NCBI GenBank assembly: GCA_003132905.1
Contig: PKZC01000272.1
Location: forward strand, 1,724 to 25,144
Length of the DNA stretch: 23,421 nucleotides
From: Bryobacterales bacterium
Lineage (GTDB): Bacteria; Acidobacteriota; Terriglobia; Bryobacterales; Bryobacteraceae
Reading direction: 5' to 3'
Shown: positions 22,916-23,421 of the stretch, in pieces
Layout: the number at the start of each line of letters is the position of its first letter
Position numbering within the stretch: the stretch's first letter is position 1
Made by a program: the position numbers and the translations under genes
The notes under the pieces: generated by a model
Told to the model about the DNA's origin: nothing
What the model saw: the letters and a program-made list of their open reading frames with translations, nothing else
Database searches by the model: none

Positions 22916-23128
22916 CCCGCCGCCCGTCATGACCGTGAATTTCGCCTGTGCGATTCTTGCTCCCAGTTCGCGTGTGAGTACACAGTAGGGATGTGTCGCC
23001 GGGCAGCGTGCCGACCCGAAGACAGTGACACACGGGCCCACGAAGTGGAGGGAACGAAAGCCGCGGATCAATTTGAATTGATTTTCATCTTCATCCCTTC
23101 GGTGTCACGAGCCGCGTCGGTTGCACAT
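22916..23128 (-). pseudogene. 5' fragment of a LOG-family (TIGR00730-type, lysine decarboxylase-like) gene
   Basis: The minus strand reads QFKLIRGFRSLHFVGPCVTV, FGSARCPATHPYCVLTREL, GARIAQAKFTVMTGGG, which is the N-terminal Rossmann segment of LOG-type nucleotide 5'-monophosphate phosphoribohydrolases (normally continuing GPGIMEAANRG). The match stops dead at GGG at 22916 and unrelated sequence follows. Upstream, an in-frame ATG at 23128 is separated from the match by a TGA (23105-23107), so the start is broken too. The gene lies about 50 bp downstream of the ATP synthase gamma gene on the same strand and was probably once expressed with it. Its 3' two-thirds have been replaced by the recombinase/155-aa block. 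Confidence 0.75.
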
Positions 23129-23175
23129 AGCACTCCTAGGGCTCAGGAGGACGTTGATACAGTCTTGGCCTGTTA

Positions 23176-23421
23176 TCATTTCTCCTCTCCGCTCAGAGCT
23201 TCGAAGCCGGAGACAACGTCGAACAGCTCCTCGTCGATGCCACTCTGACGCAAACGATGGAATGTGCGGTTGAGCTTCTCCAGCAATTCGTCGATGTTTT
23301 TTTCGGCGCGTTGCATCGCTGCCAGGCGGCTTGCGTTCTCGCTCGCGAGGGATTCGGCGCACGCCCGGAAGAGCGAGACGAAAAGATATTCGCGGATAAG
23401 CGCGCGCAAGGTCGCGGTGCC
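23176..23421 (-). CDS. atpG: ATP synthase gamma subunit, C-terminal part (runs off the right edge)
   Basis: The frame is open to the window end; the last 81 residues are visible. They align with the C-terminal helix of F-type gamma subunits: the block REYLFVSLFRACAESLASEN, ASRLAAMQRAEKNIDELLEK, then TFHRLRQSGIDEELFDVVSG corresponds to the E. coli pattern LASEQAARMVAMKAATDN ... RQASITQELTEIVSG. The tail FEALSGEEK is slightly longer than usual. Gamma is the rotor shaft of F1. The wording of the helix (ESLASENASRLAAMQRAE) reminds me of the gamma of alternative N-type ATPases, where atpG closes the operon, but the rest of the operon is outside the window. Confidence 0.85.
   Translation of the reverse strand, partial: GTATLRALIREYLFVSLFRACAESLASENASRLAAMQRAEKNIDELLEKLNRTFHRLRQSGIDEELFDVVSGFEALSGEEK

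Noticed and set aside
1..23421. CRISPR arrays, rRNA genes, complete tRNAs, transposase genes of insertion sequences
   Set aside because: Looked for on both strands; no regularly spaced repeats, rRNA stretches, full cloverleaf sequences or DDE transposase motifs were found.

Overview
The window reads as about 23 kb of chromosome from a Gram-negative, fairly high-GC soil-type bacterium. My best guess is Acidobacteriota of the Solibacter/Bryobacter kind. The guess rests on gene content (ankyrin and secreted lineage-type proteins, small serine recombinases, a molybdenum hydroxylase, a p-cresol-methylhydroxylase-like pair, Tex, a Wzc-like chain-length protein) and is an inference, not a measured placement. 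Core genes (a Tex homologue, the end of an ATP synthase gamma subunit, a BY-kinase-like protein) alternate with stretches rich in gene remnants and traces of mobile DNA.

Layout. 2-1261: 3' part of a molybdopterin-binding xanthine-dehydrogenase-family subunit. 1358-3270: decayed DNA with an 80-bp direct repeat, a frameshifted ankyrin gene, one intact secreted protein (2005-2718) and a small broken minus-strand gene. 3409-5613 (minus): Wzc-like polysaccharide copolymerase/ATPase. 5909-8648: an operon of MarR regulator, MFS exporter, small membrane protein and frameshifted isochorismatase-fold protein, with a 26-bp palindrome on the promoter. 8712-11076: accessory island with the tail of a tyrosine recombinase, a tiny Lys-rich protein and a SIR2-domain protein. 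11268-13538 (minus): Tex. 13841-16462 (minus): three-gene operon for a Tat-signal protein, a VAO/PCMH-type flavoprotein and a cytochrome c, which looks like a periplasmic flavocytochrome oxidising 4-alkylphenols or a related aromatic.

16725-19549 is the most unusual part. It holds the displaced 3' half of a tRNA-Thr gene (an attachment scar), tandem 12-bp repeats, a strong hairpin, a primase-polymerase gene with an 11-bp inverted repeat and a G-rich tract inside it, and a phage small-terminase gene. There are no capsid, tail or lysis genes and no integrase. This is the gene set of a phage satellite reduced to a remnant.

19902-21451: ThDP-dependent enzyme of the acetolactate-synthase/benzoylformate-decarboxylase type with a late frameshift. 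21643-22269: small serine recombinase, followed immediately by a tRNA-3'-end-like sequence. 22404-22871: unrecognised 155-aa protein. 22916-23128 (minus): broken 5' piece of a LOG-family gene. 23176-23421 (minus): C-terminus of ATP synthase gamma, running off the window.

Several genes (ankyrin protein, isochorismatase-like protein, primase-polymerase, TerS, ThDP enzyme, the small minus-strand gene) are broken by one- or two-base shifts, mostly explicable as losses from short homopolymers, while more than 13 kb of other genes are clean. That is either real decay of dispensable genes or a sequencing artefact, and it should be settled before any of these genes is called dead.
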